Positions 36,272 through 45,952 of a DNA stretch of 64,000 nt are shown here, piece after piece. A model generated the notes under the pieces. That model searched no databases, was not told the origin of the DNA, and was given only the letters and a program-made list of their open reading frames with translations. Made by a program: the position numbers and the translations under genes. Positions within the stretch are counted from its first letter, which is position 1. Each line of letters opens with the position of its first letter. This stretch comes from an uncultured Pseudomonadales bacterium (GTDB lineage Bacteria > Pseudomonadota > Gammaproteobacteria > Pseudomonadales > Cellvibrionaceae): contig CANKXO010000002.1 in assembly GCA_947487765.1 (NCBI GenBank), positions 434,001-498,000 of the forward strand, in the 5' to 3' direction.

Positions 36272-37122
36272 TACCTCTATCAGTTAAAGTCACTGGGCTT
36301 TACGTTTTCCCTGTAAAATCATTACGGGGAATACCTATTGATAAAGGGCAATTAACACTGACGGGCTTAAAGTGGGATCGCTATTGGATGATAGTAAAGC
36401 CCGATGGGGGTTTTATTACTCAACGCCAGTTTCCACAAATGGTATTAATACAAACAAAACTGACCGATGATTCACTTATTCTTTCAAAAGTAGGAATGGA
36501 TGATTTAGTCATCCCTTTTATTCGACAGATAGATTCTAATTCAAATTTTACCGCCAAGATATGGAAAGATAACTGTCAAGTAAACGACGAAGGCAAAGCA
36601 GCAAGTGACTGGTTAACAAACGCTATTGGTGCACCCAAGCCATTAAGGCTGGTGAGAATGGCTAACAAACATAAACGCCCACAAAGTAGACCTAGCTTAT
36701 TAGGTGATACGACCCATACCTTATTTTCCGATGCAGCACCTTACTTAGTATGCAATACAGCATCATTACAAGCGATCAATCATTCACTTAAAGAAAATGA
36801 CATAAAGCCAGTCACCATAGAAAATTTTCGCCCCAATATCGTAATAGAAGGCGTTAATGCTTTTGCTGAGCACCAAATCAAAGGATTAATGCATGCAAAT
36901 TATAAATTAAAGCTTTGCTACCCTTGTCAACGCTGTGCAATTCCTACTATTGATATTTTATCTGGGACTCGAAATGCTCGACAGCAACCTTTCAGTCTAC
37001 TTGCTGAACTTAATTCAATGCCCGACAACGAAAAAGCACCTGCTTTCGGTGAAAACGGCATATTGGAATCGGGAGAAAATACCTCGATACGTATTGGCGA
37101 TCAACTTATCCTAGAAAAATAA
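36268..37122 (+). CDS. MOSC domain protein (YcbX/mARC-like)
   Basis: The product is a 284-aa protein with an N-terminal beta-barrel (VTGLYVFPVKSLRGI; QRQFPQMVLIQ) and a C-terminal MOSC domain (FRPNIVIEG and the cofactor-linked Cys region CYPCQRCAIPTID). This is the architecture of molybdenum-cofactor enzymes such as mARC and YcbX, but without the 2Fe-2S ferredoxin domain of YcbX. I start it at ATG 36268, overlapping the DUF1244 stop, since the longer frame from 36205 lies wholly inside that gene. A Moco-dependent N-oxide or N-hydroxyl reductase role is possible, as the moeA linkage suggests. Confidence 0.9.
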   Translation: MIPLSVKVTGLYVFPVKSLRGIPIDKGQLTLTGLKWDRYWMIVKPDGGFITQRQFPQMVLIQTKLTDDSLILSKVGMDDLVIPFIRQIDSNSNFTAKIWKDNCQVNDEGKAASDWLTNAIGAPKPLRLVRMANKHKRPQSRPSLLGDTTHTLFSDAAPYLVCNTASLQAINHSLKENDIKPVTIENFRPNIVIEGVNAFAEHQIKGLMHANYKLKLCYPCQRCAIPTIDILSGTRNARQQPFSLLAELNSMPDNEKAPAFGENGILESGENTSIRIGDQLILEK

Positions 37123-37151
37123 ATATTCTCTTACCCTACGTAACCATTCTC

Positions 37152-37517
37152 ATGAAATTATCAATTAAAGCGACATGCCTATCTGCTTTCCTTTTTCCGG
37201 GCAGCGGACAATTTTTTTTAAAATGCTACCTCCGCGGTATTATTTTTATGGCGATAGCTGGAGTTGGCCTTTACCTTATTATGGCCACGGCTTTTACTAT
37301 TGCATTAGCTATCGCGAATGATATTCAAATGGGAAACATACCATTAGGCATAGCGAGCATTCGAGAAGTCATCAGGCAAGCAATGGATGTTTACAAAGAA
37401 CCATCTCTAATCAACGCAAAAATTGCTATAATTGGTGCTTGGGCTGTTAGTAGTATTGATGCCTATATAGAAGGGAAAAAGAAGGAAAAAATAATGCAAG
37501 GAAATGAGAAAGCCTAA
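37152..37517 (+). CDS. Small membrane protein of unknown function
   Basis: This 121-aa protein has FPGSGQFFLKCYLRGIIF near the start, a long hydrophobic helix at about residues 27-53, and a shorter one near 94-108 (IAIIGAWAVSSIDAY). This pattern resembles TM2-like or related 'Gx(S/G)QF' small membrane families, but I cannot name one. The C-terminus is lysine-rich. It lies 29 bases after the MOSC gene on the same strand and converges on mscL across a hairpin. It may be the last gene of the tup-moe unit. Confidence 0.7.
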   Translation: MKLSIKATCLSAFLFPGSGQFFLKCYLRGIIFMAIAGVGLYLIMATAFTIALAIANDIQMGNIPLGIASIREVIRQAMDVYKEPSLINAKIAIIGAWAVSSIDAYIEGKKKEKIMQGNEKA

Positions 37518-37537
37518 TTATCGAAGACATTAAAAAT

Positions 37538-37564
37538 GTGGATTATTACAACGTAACAATCCAC
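37538..37564. terminator. Terminator hairpin between the small membrane protein and mscL
   Basis: GTGGATT and AATCCAC arms with inner TTAC/GTAA pairing form an imperfect stem; on the minus strand it is followed by ATTTTTAATG, giving a reasonable terminator for mscL. On the plus strand the T-run is farther away. Confidence 0.65.
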
Positions 37565-37575
37565 TGAGTTAAACA

Positions 37576-37974
37576 TTATTTTTTGAGTAGATCACGAATT
37601 TCTTCAAGTAGAACTTCCTGTTTCGGTGGCGCTGCTGGCGCAGCAGGAGCTTCCTCTTCTTTTTTCTTCATGGAATTCATCGCTTTAATCCCAACAAAAA
37701 CAGCTAGTGCAATAATAATAAAATCGACAACCGTTTGGACAAACTTTCCCCATGCCAATTTAACTGCAGGCACATCACCAACAGCCTCTTTAAGCACAAT
37801 CGCTAAGTCACTAAAATCAACCCCCCCTAAGGCCAAGCCTAAAGGTGGCATCAGTACATCACCGACAAATGACGCAACAATTTTCCCAAACGCAGCACCG
37901 ATAATAATACCAACGGCCATATCGACAACATTGCCTTTCATTGCAAATTCTTTAAATTCAGATGCAAAACTCAT
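37576..37974 (-). CDS. mscL: Large-conductance mechanosensitive channel MscL
   Basis: MscL is a homopentameric inner-membrane tension valve that releases solutes on osmotic downshock. Seen: [20 protein letters not shown] (amphipathic N-helix and TM1), [24 protein letters not shown], a short periplasmic loop, TM2 ([16 protein letters not shown]) and a C-terminal charged helix ending IRDLLKK. I start at ATG 37974, preceded by GGAG at six bases, rather than 37986; this gives 132 aa, typical for MscL. The linker before the last helix is Ala/Pro-rich ([13 protein letters not shown]). Confidence 0.96.
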   Translation of the reverse strand: MSFASEFKEFAMKGNVVDMAVGIIIGAAFGKIVASFVGDVLMPPLGLALGGVDFSDLAIVLKEAVGDVPAVKLAWGKFVQTVVDFIIIALAVFVGIKAMNSMKKKEEEAPAAPAAPPKQEVLLEEIRDLLKK

Positions 37975-38196
37975 AGTGGTCTCCATAAGATTAAATGTAT
38001 TTATATTATTAGTTTTAGTAATACATTATTTGCCACTTAAACGACTATGGTCGCACGTGCTACTATCTTTGTTTTACACGCCCTACACTAGCGAACAGTC
38101 TTATAGACTACAGGAAATAATCGAAAGGATTGTAACCGATGTCGTATTCAACGACAAATATACAAAAAAACAGGCAGCTTACAACTAAATTTGAGA

Positions 38197-39051
38197 CTAC
38201 TTTATTGAACGAAATTTAATCCAAACACTGTTTTTTTTATTACTTTTACTCTGTGTGGATACAACTTTCTTTTTAGAATCTAATGATGGGCGATACGTTT
38301 GCTGGTGATGAGATGAGAGATTGATCCACTCATCTATTCTTACAACACGGGTTGTAGTTACCTCTTTAATACTCGACAACGTAGTTGATATTACCTTTTG
38401 AGAGCCCGTTTTCTGGGATGATGTTTGCTGTGATGATAATTGTTCCGATGAAGTCGGAATTGAATAATTTATAATAAAAGAAACATTGCCATCATCTAAT
38501 AGTGACGGAGTCAACACTATACTATTTTCTTGCGCAATGATTTCATGGCTTTGAGCACGTGCATGATGCCGTCCGTCTACCAGCTGTTTAAAAGATTGCC
38601 CATCAGTATACTTACGTTGATAACTTTCTTGATAAATTCTCTGCGGAATGGATATCAACTCACTATCAGTAATAACCAAGGTTGTCTCTTCTTCAACAAT
38701 AGCTTTATCCAAGCGGTTAACAACATCTCTATTAGTCGACCACGTTTTATTCCGATGAGGACTACTATCAAGTTCAGGATCAACCCCTCTATAAATATAA
38801 ACAGATAATTGTTGACGAGGCTTATCCAACTTTTTAATGACTGCTACCAATTGATTAAGGTCTGCCGATGGGCCACGCAATAATAGGCCATTACCTTCAG
38901 GCACAACCACGACCTCATCACCCAGTAATGGCAATAATCGAGATTGAAGACTAACCGCATTACGATGCTTTAACTCAACGTGCCGATAGCTATCAGCCAC
39001 TACTGTCATGGGCATCAATATAAACAGAGAGAATAATAAATACTGTCTCAT
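38197..39051 (-). CDS. Exported protein with secretin-N-like repeat
   Basis: The 284-aa protein has a signal peptide (about residues 1-19) followed by HVELKHRNAVSLQSRLLPLLG...VVPEGNGLLLRGPSADLNQLVAVIKKLD, which has the pattern of the secretin/NolW N-domain. The rest is a Ser/Gln/Thr-rich beta-like region with no secretin pore domain. It could be a pilotin-like or assembly accessory protein, or a remnant of a secretin. It stands alone between mscL and the CrbR-like gene. I cannot name a gene. The C-terminus is very basic (SKKKVVSTQSKSNKKNS). Confidence 0.7.
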   Translation of the reverse strand: MRQYLLFSLFILMPMTVVADSYRHVELKHRNAVSLQSRLLPLLGDEVVVVPEGNGLLLRGPSADLNQLVAVIKKLDKPRQQLSVYIYRGVDPELDSSPHRNKTWSTNRDVVNRLDKAIVEEETTLVITDSELISIPQRIYQESYQRKYTDGQSFKQLVDGRHHARAQSHEIIAQENSIVLTPSLLDDGNVSFIINYSIPTSSEQLSSQQTSSQKTGSQKVISTTLSSIKEVTTTRVVRIDEWINLSSHHQQTYRPSLDSKKKVVSTQSKSNKKNSVWIKFRSIK

Positions 39052-39340
39052 AGACTATAATCCAATAGAATTTACATTAAATAACGTTAATATACGCGAC
39101 ATTTTAAAAAGAGCATTTTACGTTTTAACTATCTGTATTGCCCTGTAAATACATATTTGGCAATTGATAATTCTTTTAATGTATATAGAGTATATGTAAG
39201 GACTGGCGGTTTACAATTACCAATAACAATGCCTATATCTACACGTTTAACACTTTATAATAAACAGCAATACTCATACCACATATCAAAAATCATCACC
39301 TAAAAGATAAAATATTCTTGTTTGGTAGTTGAGAAGAGTG

Positions 39341-40027
39341 ATGGTAAAGTATCGTGCTAACAATAATATTGGGATGGCTATGTACCACTTTCATATCGCT
39401 GATGATCACCCCCTGTTTCGCAATGCGTTATTAGAGGTCATCAACCAACACTTTGACGATGCTGTTATCAGCGAATCATCAGATTTAGAAACAACAATAA
39501 AAGCGCTTGAAAACGATACTGATATCGATCTTTTATTATTGGATTTACACATGCCTGGCAGTCAGGACCTGTATGGTTTGATTACCGTTAGAGAGAAATT
39601 CCCCAGTATCCCAGTTGCCGTCATATCTGCCAATGAAAATGGTTCCATCATCAACCGAGCGATGGGCCATGGCGCCAGCGGGTATATCCCTAAATCGTCG
39701 TCTGTAGAAATATTGCATGAAGCGATTAAAACTGTCACCGATGGTGAACGTTGGCTACCGGCCCATATTACTCTGCAGGTATCGCCCATCACTGATGAAG
39801 AAAAATCATTGGCGGCAAAAATTGCCACACTCACACCACAGCAATATCGAGTGTTATGTTACCTGCGGGAAGGATGGCTGAACAAACAGATTGGCTTTGA
39901 GTTAGGTGTAACCGAAGCAACGATTAAAGCTCATATTACCGCTATTTTTCGGAAATTAGGGGTCAGCAATCGTACACAAGCCGTCATTATGTTGTCACAT
40001 TTGTCTATTGAGCAAGATCACGTTTAG
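39341..40027 (+). CDS. crbR: LuxR-type response regulator, CrbR-like
   Basis: This two-domain regulator has a receiver domain (FHIADDHPLFRNAL; phosphorylated Asp in LLLDLHMPGSQDL; Lys in YIPKSS) and a C-terminal NarL/LuxR helix-turn-helix (LTPQQYRVLCYLREGWLNKQI and ATIKAHITAIFRKLGV). Its divergent partner is the SSS-domain hybrid kinase, an arrangement known from CrbS/CrbR in Vibrio and Pseudomonas, where the pair activates acetate use (acs). ATG 39341 has AAGAG close upstream; later ATGs at 39374 and 39380 would also leave the domain intact. The assignment as CrbR rests on context and domain order. Confidence 0.88.
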   Translation: MVKYRANNNIGMAMYHFHIADDHPLFRNALLEVINQHFDDAVISESSDLETTIKALENDTDIDLLLLDLHMPGSQDLYGLITVREKFPSIPVAVISANENGSIINRAMGHGASGYIPKSSSVEILHEAIKTVTDGERWLPAHITLQVSPITDEEKSLAAKIATLTPQQYRVLCYLREGWLNKQIGFELGVTEATIKAHITAIFRKLGVSNRTQAVIMLSHLSIEQDHV

Positions 40028-40108
40028 CTCTTTTTTGACCGTAAAGATTATACTTTAACCGTACTCTTTAACGGATATTAACGTTATATCTCTTCATAGC
40101 TAATAAGT

Positions 40109-43100
40109 TTATCGCTGTTTGCGCTGCCCTAATTGGGATAGTAATGCGCGTAGCTTTGCTGGCTTCACTGGTTTACGTAACAGTTCATAGCCCAAATCAG
40201 TCACTAAATGAGGAAGATTTGGGTCCGTCGCCGCAGAAACGATACAGACCGCTATATTTAATTCGGTATCAGAGCGTTTTTGCCAGATTAGGATAAGCTC
40301 TTGGGCCAATGTCAGCCCATCGATATTAACATCACCTAATTGATAATCCATCAATAATACATCGGGTATAATCGATGATTGCGCATATTCTTTAGCTATC
40401 TCCACCTTATCCATCACGTTAACACCACACCCCCAGTGTTTAAGTAAGGTAGACGTCGCTAATAAATTTTGAGGGTCATCATCAACATATACAATATTCA
40501 ATTCATTTAAAGAATCTTGTTGCTGCTCAAGCTTCACATTATTATTTATAATATTTTTCTGATCAGCGACTGGCACAACAATGGAAAAGCAACTGCCCCG
40601 ATGTAGTTCAGATTTGCAGTCAACAGGGTGACTCAGCAAATCACTGAATCTTTTCACCACAGATAAACCTAAACCAATGCCTGGTATATTCTCTTGTTGT
40701 TGCTGGCGTGTACTACGGTAAAAGTCATCAAAAATAGCAGAACATTCTTGCTTGGATATCCCTGCACCATTATCCAATACACATATTTCAACAGTAGATT
40801 TCTCTTGCCTGTAGTGTCGCCGACAACCCACAAGCACTTTGCCTGTCTGAGTATACTTAACGGCATTCGATATAAAATTTTGCAAAATACGTCGTAAATA
40901 ATGCTTATCTGAAAGAACAATCACAGATGTTGAACAATAACGAATTTCAAGACCATCAGGCCTTTGCACCATCGTTTCACTAATAAGGTTCGACAGCAAA
41001 TCATCCAATGAAAACATTTCTAACTTGGGCTCAAGCACACCGCTGTCTAGCTTCGATACCTCCAGTAATGAAGAGATAATAGATTCCGTATTCTGTATCG
41101 CATGTTTAAGCTGTGAGGCGAGTACAGGGTTAAATTCATTGCCTTCAATTAATGCACTTGCATATAAATTTGCTGCATTTAAAGGCTGCATAATATCGTG
41201 ACCAGCTAGTGCCAGAAATTTCGTTTTGGATGCATTAGCCTCATCAGCAATCGTTTTTGCTTTTAATAATTCATTTTCAATCTGAATTCTTTGCTCAATT
41301 TCCTGCATCAAATTATGATTAATTTCTGCAATAGTTTCTGTACGTTCCTGAACACGCTTCTCAAGATTGGTATTAGCGTCCTCCAATTGTCTCTGAGCAG
41401 TTATGAATTCAGTAATATCATCATAGGTAGTAACATAGCCACCGTTAGGTAATGGTCTACCTTTAATTTCGATAATGGTGTCATCGCTGTGATAACGCAC
41501 AACACGATAAGCATTACCCGTTGACATCAAAGACAATCGTTTACGTATTAACTCATCGATATTGTCATCACTATTACCATCACCTAATAAGCCGCGCTCA
41601 CCATTGAATCGCATAATATCAGACACATGCAAACCGATATGCAACATTCCTTCAGGGTAAGTGAACATCGTTTCATAACGATAATTCCAGGCAATAAGTT
41701 TCAAGTCCTCATCGACTACACTGATTCCTGAAGAAATATTTTCGAAAGAAGCAGACATTACTTCTTGGTTAAACCGTAGCGCTTTCGTTGTTTCGCCAAA
41801 AAGATTGACCACCTCCTCAACGGCCATTTTCTTCCCACTATGCAAACTTTCTAGCATCGTTTGAGATGAGGCTACCCCAACGGTCCCAGCCAGTATACGC
41901 TGGGCTTGCTCCACTAAATTCCTTTTTGTTTCGTCTTTTTCACCTTCCTCATACTCATAAAATAATGAATTGGTGACACTCTCCCCTAAAAATTCTTTTA
42001 ATAAGGCACGTAAATCGCTGAGATTGATATCCTGATAAGGTTCATAAGCCGTTCTCTGCATTCGAGTAAAAGCCGTGGCTTGAATACGATCAGCAAGATT
42101 TTCCATAGATGTAATGGAATACCAGCAGTAACAAATAATATTAGCGCTTAGGCTTAAAATAACGCCGCGAGTAAAACTATCACCAAATGTTAACCCTAAT
42201 GGTTCTTCCGGACGCAACCAATTAAAACCAAATAAGCCTTGTTCGACGACAAAAGGGCTAATTAACCCTGCTTCTGCTAATAAAGGAATCATTAAGATAT
42301 AAAACCACAAAACCAAACCAACGATAAGCCCCGCGTATAAACCATGCGCATTACCTTTACGCCAGTAAAGGCCAAATAAAATTGCTGGTGCCAATTGCAC
42401 AACCAAAGCAAATGCAATCAAACCAATACTGGTTAACGCTGCATTTTCAGCTAACGCACTCTGATATAAATAAGCGCCCATTACTACAAATAATACGGTT
42501 ATTCGTCTTATAATAATCAGGCTTTGAGAAAAATCACTGGATTGGTTTTTATTAGTATTTTTACGTCGCCGTACAAGTAGAGGCAAAATAACATCATTAC
42601 TCAACATCTGGCTCAATGTTACTGTCGCCACAATAATCATTGCCGTTGCTGCAGAAAAGCCACCAATAAAAGCAACCAATGCTAGCCAAGGTAAGTCTTT
42701 CGTCAACGGTAATGCAATCACATAACTGTCTCCATTGACTAAAGGTTCACCATAAAATAAAGCATTACCAACCCATGCAATAATAAGTACACAACCACTG
42801 ATCAATATTAAATAACCAGAAAATAGCCAGCGAGATTTTTTTAAATGCTGCTGTGACAAACATTCCACAAAAGTGACATGAAACATTCGAGGCAAACAAA
42901 AAATTGCACATACAGATAGCAACATATCGACACTAAATCGTAACCACGATGGTGGTTCAGCCAGTACTTTATTTGCTGCAAAAATATCAACTGTGGAGAG
43001 TGACGTGTCACTAAACAACCATGATAGAGATATAAATGCGATCAGCAATAACACAGCCAACTTAATAACAGATTCAAAGGCAATTGCTGACATTAAGCCC

Positions 43101-43648
43101 GAATGATAACCAGAAACATCCAAACGCTTAGCGCCAAATAATAATGCGAACACCATCATACTCATCGCAATAATAAAAGTAAGATCCTGGCTCGCTAAAA
43201 AATCGTCGCCAATAGTAAGCAATAAAGTATCAGACACCGCTTTTAATTGAAGAGATATATAAGGAATTGTTGCCAACAGCACAACGACACTAACCGTTGC
43301 AGCAACGCCCTGACGCTTGCCATAACGTGAAGCGATAAAGTCAGCAATACTGTGAATATGCTCCTGCTTACAGACACGCCTGATGCGTTCTAAAATAGGA
43401 TGGCCAAGGGTAAATAATAATACAGGCCCCAACAGGATAGGTAGAAAAGTCCACCCTTTCTCGGACGCAGTGCCTACAAGCCCATAAAATGTCCAAGATG
43501 TGCAATAAACACCGAGAGCCAATGCATAAACAATGGGGTGCCGCACCCAACTATTTTCAACAAAATGCTGGCGATCGCCCCATCTTGCTAAACCAAAAAG
43601 CAAAATAATATAAACAAATACTGCAATTAATAGGACTGAAGGAGCCAT
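40109..43648 (-). CDS. crbS: Hybrid sensor histidine kinase with sodium:solute-symporter domain, CrbS-like
   Basis: The 1179-aa protein has an N-terminal SSSF symporter-like membrane domain (about 13 helices, residues 1-550; WTFYGLVGTASEKGW). It is followed by a PAS region (about 640-760), a coiled coil, a HisKA domain with the phospho-His in LAGHDIMQPLNA, an ATPase domain (NFISNAVKYT, DNGAGISKQE, GIGLGLSVV) and a C-terminal receiver with DVLLMDYQLG. This is the CrbS layout. It probably senses or transports a small carboxylate such as acetate and signals to the response regulator at 39341. It faces the DUF4212/symporter pair. Confidence 0.92.
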   Translation of the reverse strand: MAPSVLLIAVFVYIILLFGLARWGDRQHFVENSWVRHPIVYALALGVYCTSWTFYGLVGTASEKGWTFLPILLGPVLLFTLGHPILERIRRVCKQEHIHSIADFIASRYGKRQGVAATVSVVVLLATIPYISLQLKAVSDTLLLTIGDDFLASQDLTFIIAMSMMVFALLFGAKRLDVSGYHSGLMSAIAFESVIKLAVLLLIAFISLSWLFSDTSLSTVDIFAANKVLAEPPSWLRFSVDMLLSVCAIFCLPRMFHVTFVECLSQQHLKKSRWLFSGYLILISGCVLIIAWVGNALFYGEPLVNGDSYVIALPLTKDLPWLALVAFIGGFSAATAMIIVATVTLSQMLSNDVILPLLVRRRKNTNKNQSSDFSQSLIIIRRITVLFVVMGAYLYQSALAENAALTSIGLIAFALVVQLAPAILFGLYWRKGNAHGLYAGLIVGLVLWFYILMIPLLAEAGLISPFVVEQGLFGFNWLRPEEPLGLTFGDSFTRGVILSLSANIICYCWYSITSMENLADRIQATAFTRMQRTAYEPYQDINLSDLRALLKEFLGESVTNSLFYEYEEGEKDETKRNLVEQAQRILAGTVGVASSQTMLESLHSGKKMAVEEVVNLFGETTKALRFNQEVMSASFENISSGISVVDEDLKLIAWNYRYETMFTYPEGMLHIGLHVSDIMRFNGERGLLGDGNSDDNIDELIRKRLSLMSTGNAYRVVRYHSDDTIIEIKGRPLPNGGYVTTYDDITEFITAQRQLEDANTNLEKRVQERTETIAEINHNLMQEIEQRIQIENELLKAKTIADEANASKTKFLALAGHDIMQPLNAANLYASALIEGNEFNPVLASQLKHAIQNTESIISSLLEVSKLDSGVLEPKLEMFSLDDLLSNLISETMVQRPDGLEIRYCSTSVIVLSDKHYLRRILQNFISNAVKYTQTGKVLVGCRRHYRQEKSTVEICVLDNGAGISKQECSAIFDDFYRSTRQQQQENIPGIGLGLSVVKRFSDLLSHPVDCKSELHRGSCFSIVVPVADQKNIINNNVKLEQQQDSLNELNIVYVDDDPQNLLATSTLLKHWGCGVNVMDKVEIAKEYAQSSIIPDVLLMDYQLGDVNIDGLTLAQELILIWQKRSDTELNIAVCIVSAATDPNLPHLVTDLGYELLRKPVKPAKLRALLSQLGQRKQR

Positions 43649-43827
43649 AAAGAATTATTTTTATGTTTTTACATGGACTTACTCTACCACCAACTATCCG
43701 CCTCTCCAACTTTCGCCGCTATAAAATATTTTTAGACCTTAGTCGTGAACTCGACCATCGTCTGACAGTTATTCATATTGACTGTTGATAAAGTGCGCCA
43801 GCAATAAAAATAACGAGGGGAATTTTT

Positions 43828-44091
43828 ATGTCATTAAACAGAGAAAAAGCCAATGCTTATTGGCAAGCCAATATAAGGCTTGTACTAAAGCTTCTAATGA
43901 TTTGGTTTATCGTTGCATTTGGTTGTAGCATTATTTTTGTCGACCTTCTCAACACAATACAAATAGGCGGCTACAAATTAGGGTTTTGGTTTGCACAACA
44001 AGGTTCTATGTATGTTTTCGTTATATTAACGTTCTACTATGCCAAGAAAATCGGTCAACTTGACCGTGAATTTGGCGTCGATGAAGAGTAA
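43828..44091 (+). CDS. DUF4212 small membrane subunit of a solute symporter
   Basis: This is an 87-aa protein with two transmembrane helices (LKLLMIWFIVAFGCSIIF and the second around residues 63-76) separated by GGYKLGFWFAQQGS. The family is always found immediately before a sodium:solute symporter of the VC_2705 type, as here (12 bases). It is thought to be a small accessory subunit. GAGGGG precedes the ATG at a good distance. Confidence 0.93.
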   Translation: MSLNREKANAYWQANIRLVLKLLMIWFIVAFGCSIIFVDLLNTIQIGGYKLGFWFAQQGSMYVFVILTFYYAKKIGQLDREFGVDEE

Positions 44092-44103
44092 GGGAGGCAT
44101 ATC

Positions 44104-45855
44104 ATGGAACTACAAACATTAACGTTTATCATCGTAGGCATTACCTTTGCGATTTACATTGGTATTGCTATATGGGCTCGCGCAGGAACAACGAGTGAAT
44201 TTTATGTTGCCGGCGGCGGTATCCATCCCGTTGCTAATGGTATGGCAACAGCGGCTGACTGGATGTCTGCTGCATCATTCATTTCTATGGCAGGATTAAT
44301 TGCATTTTATGGTTATGGTGGCTCAGTTTTCTTAATGGGCTGGACCGGCGGCTACGTATTACTGGCCATGTTGCTTGCACCTTACCTACGTAAGTTCGGT
44401 AAATTTACCGTTCCTGAGTTTATTGGTGACCGCTATTATTCTAAAACCGCTAGAGTCGTTGCCGTTATCTGCTTGATTGTTGCATCAGTGACTTATGTTA
44501 TCGGCCAGATGAAAGGTATCGGTGTCGCCTTTTCTCGCTTTTTAGAGGTAGATTACAACACGGGTTTAATGTCAGGCATGTTAATTGTTTTTATCTACGC
44601 AGTATTAGGTGGAATGAAAGGTATTACCTACACCCAAATTGCACAATACTGTATTTTGATTTTTGCCTATACCGTTCCCGCCATATTTATCTCATTGAAC
44701 CTGACAGGTAACCCCATTCCTCAATTAGGACTGGGAAGTACCATGATAGGGACAGAAACCTTCCTGCTTGACCGGCTGGATCAGGTAGTCACCGAACTCG
44801 GGTTCGCGGAATATACGACACAGGCAAGGCTAAGCACTTTAAATATGTTCGTCTACACCATGTCTCTAATGATTGGTACCGCAGGCTTACCTCATGTGAT
44901 TATTCGCTTCTTTACAGTACCGAAAGTCAGTGATGCACGCAAATCAGCAGGCTGGGCCTTAGTCTTTATCGCTATCCTTTACACTACTGCTCCTGCTGTC
45001 GCAGCCATGGCTCGCCTGAATCTAATGGAAACGATTCAACCGGCTAACGGACAAAATTTATCTTATGAAGAACGACCTAGCTGGTTTAAAAACTGGGAAA
45101 AAACTGGGCTATTAAAGTTTGAAGATAAAAATAATGATGGCCTCATCCAATACACTTCGGACAAAGCTACCAATGAAATGGTAAAAGTTGACCGAGATAT
45201 TATGGTATTGGCGAACCCTGAAATTGCTAAACTTCCTAACTGGGTTATTGCCTTGGTTGCCGCAGGCGGACTCGCTGCCGCACTATCTACTGCAGCAGGC
45301 TTATTGTTGGCGATATCTTCATCGATCTCTCATGATTTACTGAAAGGTGTCATTAAACCTGACATCTCTGAAAAAGGTGAATTATTAGCGGGACGCATCT
45401 CCATGGCGGGCGCCATTGTACTGGCTGGTTATTTAGGGTTTAACCCACCGGACTTTGCCGCTGGTACCGTTGCTCTGGCATTTGGACTGGCAGCATCATC
45501 TATATTCCCGGCACTAATGATGGGTATCTTTAACAAAAGGATGAATAAGGAAGGGGCTATCGCAGGTATGATTGCAGGGCTAAGCATTACATTACTTTAT
45601 GTGTTCCAACATAAAGGCATTATGTTTGTCGCCAGTACATCATTCCTCGGGGATATGTCACCTAACTGGTTCTTTGGCATCGAACCTAATGCCTTTGGTG
45701 CTATCGGCGCTATCGTTAACTTTGCTGTAGCGACCGTCGTATCCAAAGTGACAGCTGAACCACCTGAGCATGTGCAACATTTAGTGGATGATATCCGAGT
45801 TCCTGGGGAGTCAGGTAGTGCTCGACACCTTACACCAGACCATCCACCAGCATAA
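44104..45855 (+). CDS. Sodium:solute symporter, VC_2705/acetate-permease-like
   Basis: This is an SSSF-family cation symporter of 583 aa with 13 predicted helices. Seen: EFYVAGGGIHPVANGMATAADWMSAASFI, the family start, YGYGGSVFLMGWTGGYV, and GLAAALSTAAGLLLAISSSISHDL, which resemble ActP. A long hydrophilic loop (residues about 312-375) is characteristic of the VC_2705 subgroup. A GGGAGG site precedes the ATG. Together with DUF4212 and the CrbS/CrbR-like pair it suggests regulated uptake of acetate or another short carboxylate. A strong terminator follows. Confidence 0.92.
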   Translation: MELQTLTFIIVGITFAIYIGIAIWARAGTTSEFYVAGGGIHPVANGMATAADWMSAASFISMAGLIAFYGYGGSVFLMGWTGGYVLLAMLLAPYLRKFGKFTVPEFIGDRYYSKTARVVAVICLIVASVTYVIGQMKGIGVAFSRFLEVDYNTGLMSGMLIVFIYAVLGGMKGITYTQIAQYCILIFAYTVPAIFISLNLTGNPIPQLGLGSTMIGTETFLLDRLDQVVTELGFAEYTTQARLSTLNMFVYTMSLMIGTAGLPHVIIRFFTVPKVSDARKSAGWALVFIAILYTTAPAVAAMARLNLMETIQPANGQNLSYEERPSWFKNWEKTGLLKFEDKNNDGLIQYTSDKATNEMVKVDRDIMVLANPEIAKLPNWVIALVAAGGLAAALSTAAGLLLAISSSISHDLLKGVIKPDISEKGELLAGRISMAGAIVLAGYLGFNPPDFAAGTVALAFGLAASSIFPALMMGIFNKRMNKEGAIAGMIAGLSITLLYVFQHKGIMFVASTSFLGDMSPNWFFGIEPNAFGAIGAIVNFAVATVVSKVTAEPPEHVQHLVDDIRVPGESGSARHLTPDHPPA

Positions 45856-45871
45856 CCATTAACCACCGCTT

Positions 45872-45904
45872 GTATACTGGGCTGAAAAGCCCAGTATACT
45901 TTTT
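45872..45904 (+). terminator. Strong intrinsic terminator after the symporter gene
   Basis: Arms GTATACTGGGCT and AGCCCAGTATAC form a perfect 12-bp stem with a GAAA tetraloop, followed at once by TTTTT. This is the clearest terminator in the window. Confidence 0.95.
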
Positions 45905-45952
45905 CTTTACATACAAGGCTGATACTTAAAAGAGCTACGAGAGATTCATATT

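Noticed and set aside
37583-38188. Plus-strand frame of 201 codons
   Set aside because: It is antisense to mscL and then runs into non-coding sequence; its serine- and isoleucine-rich product looks like reverse-strand translation.
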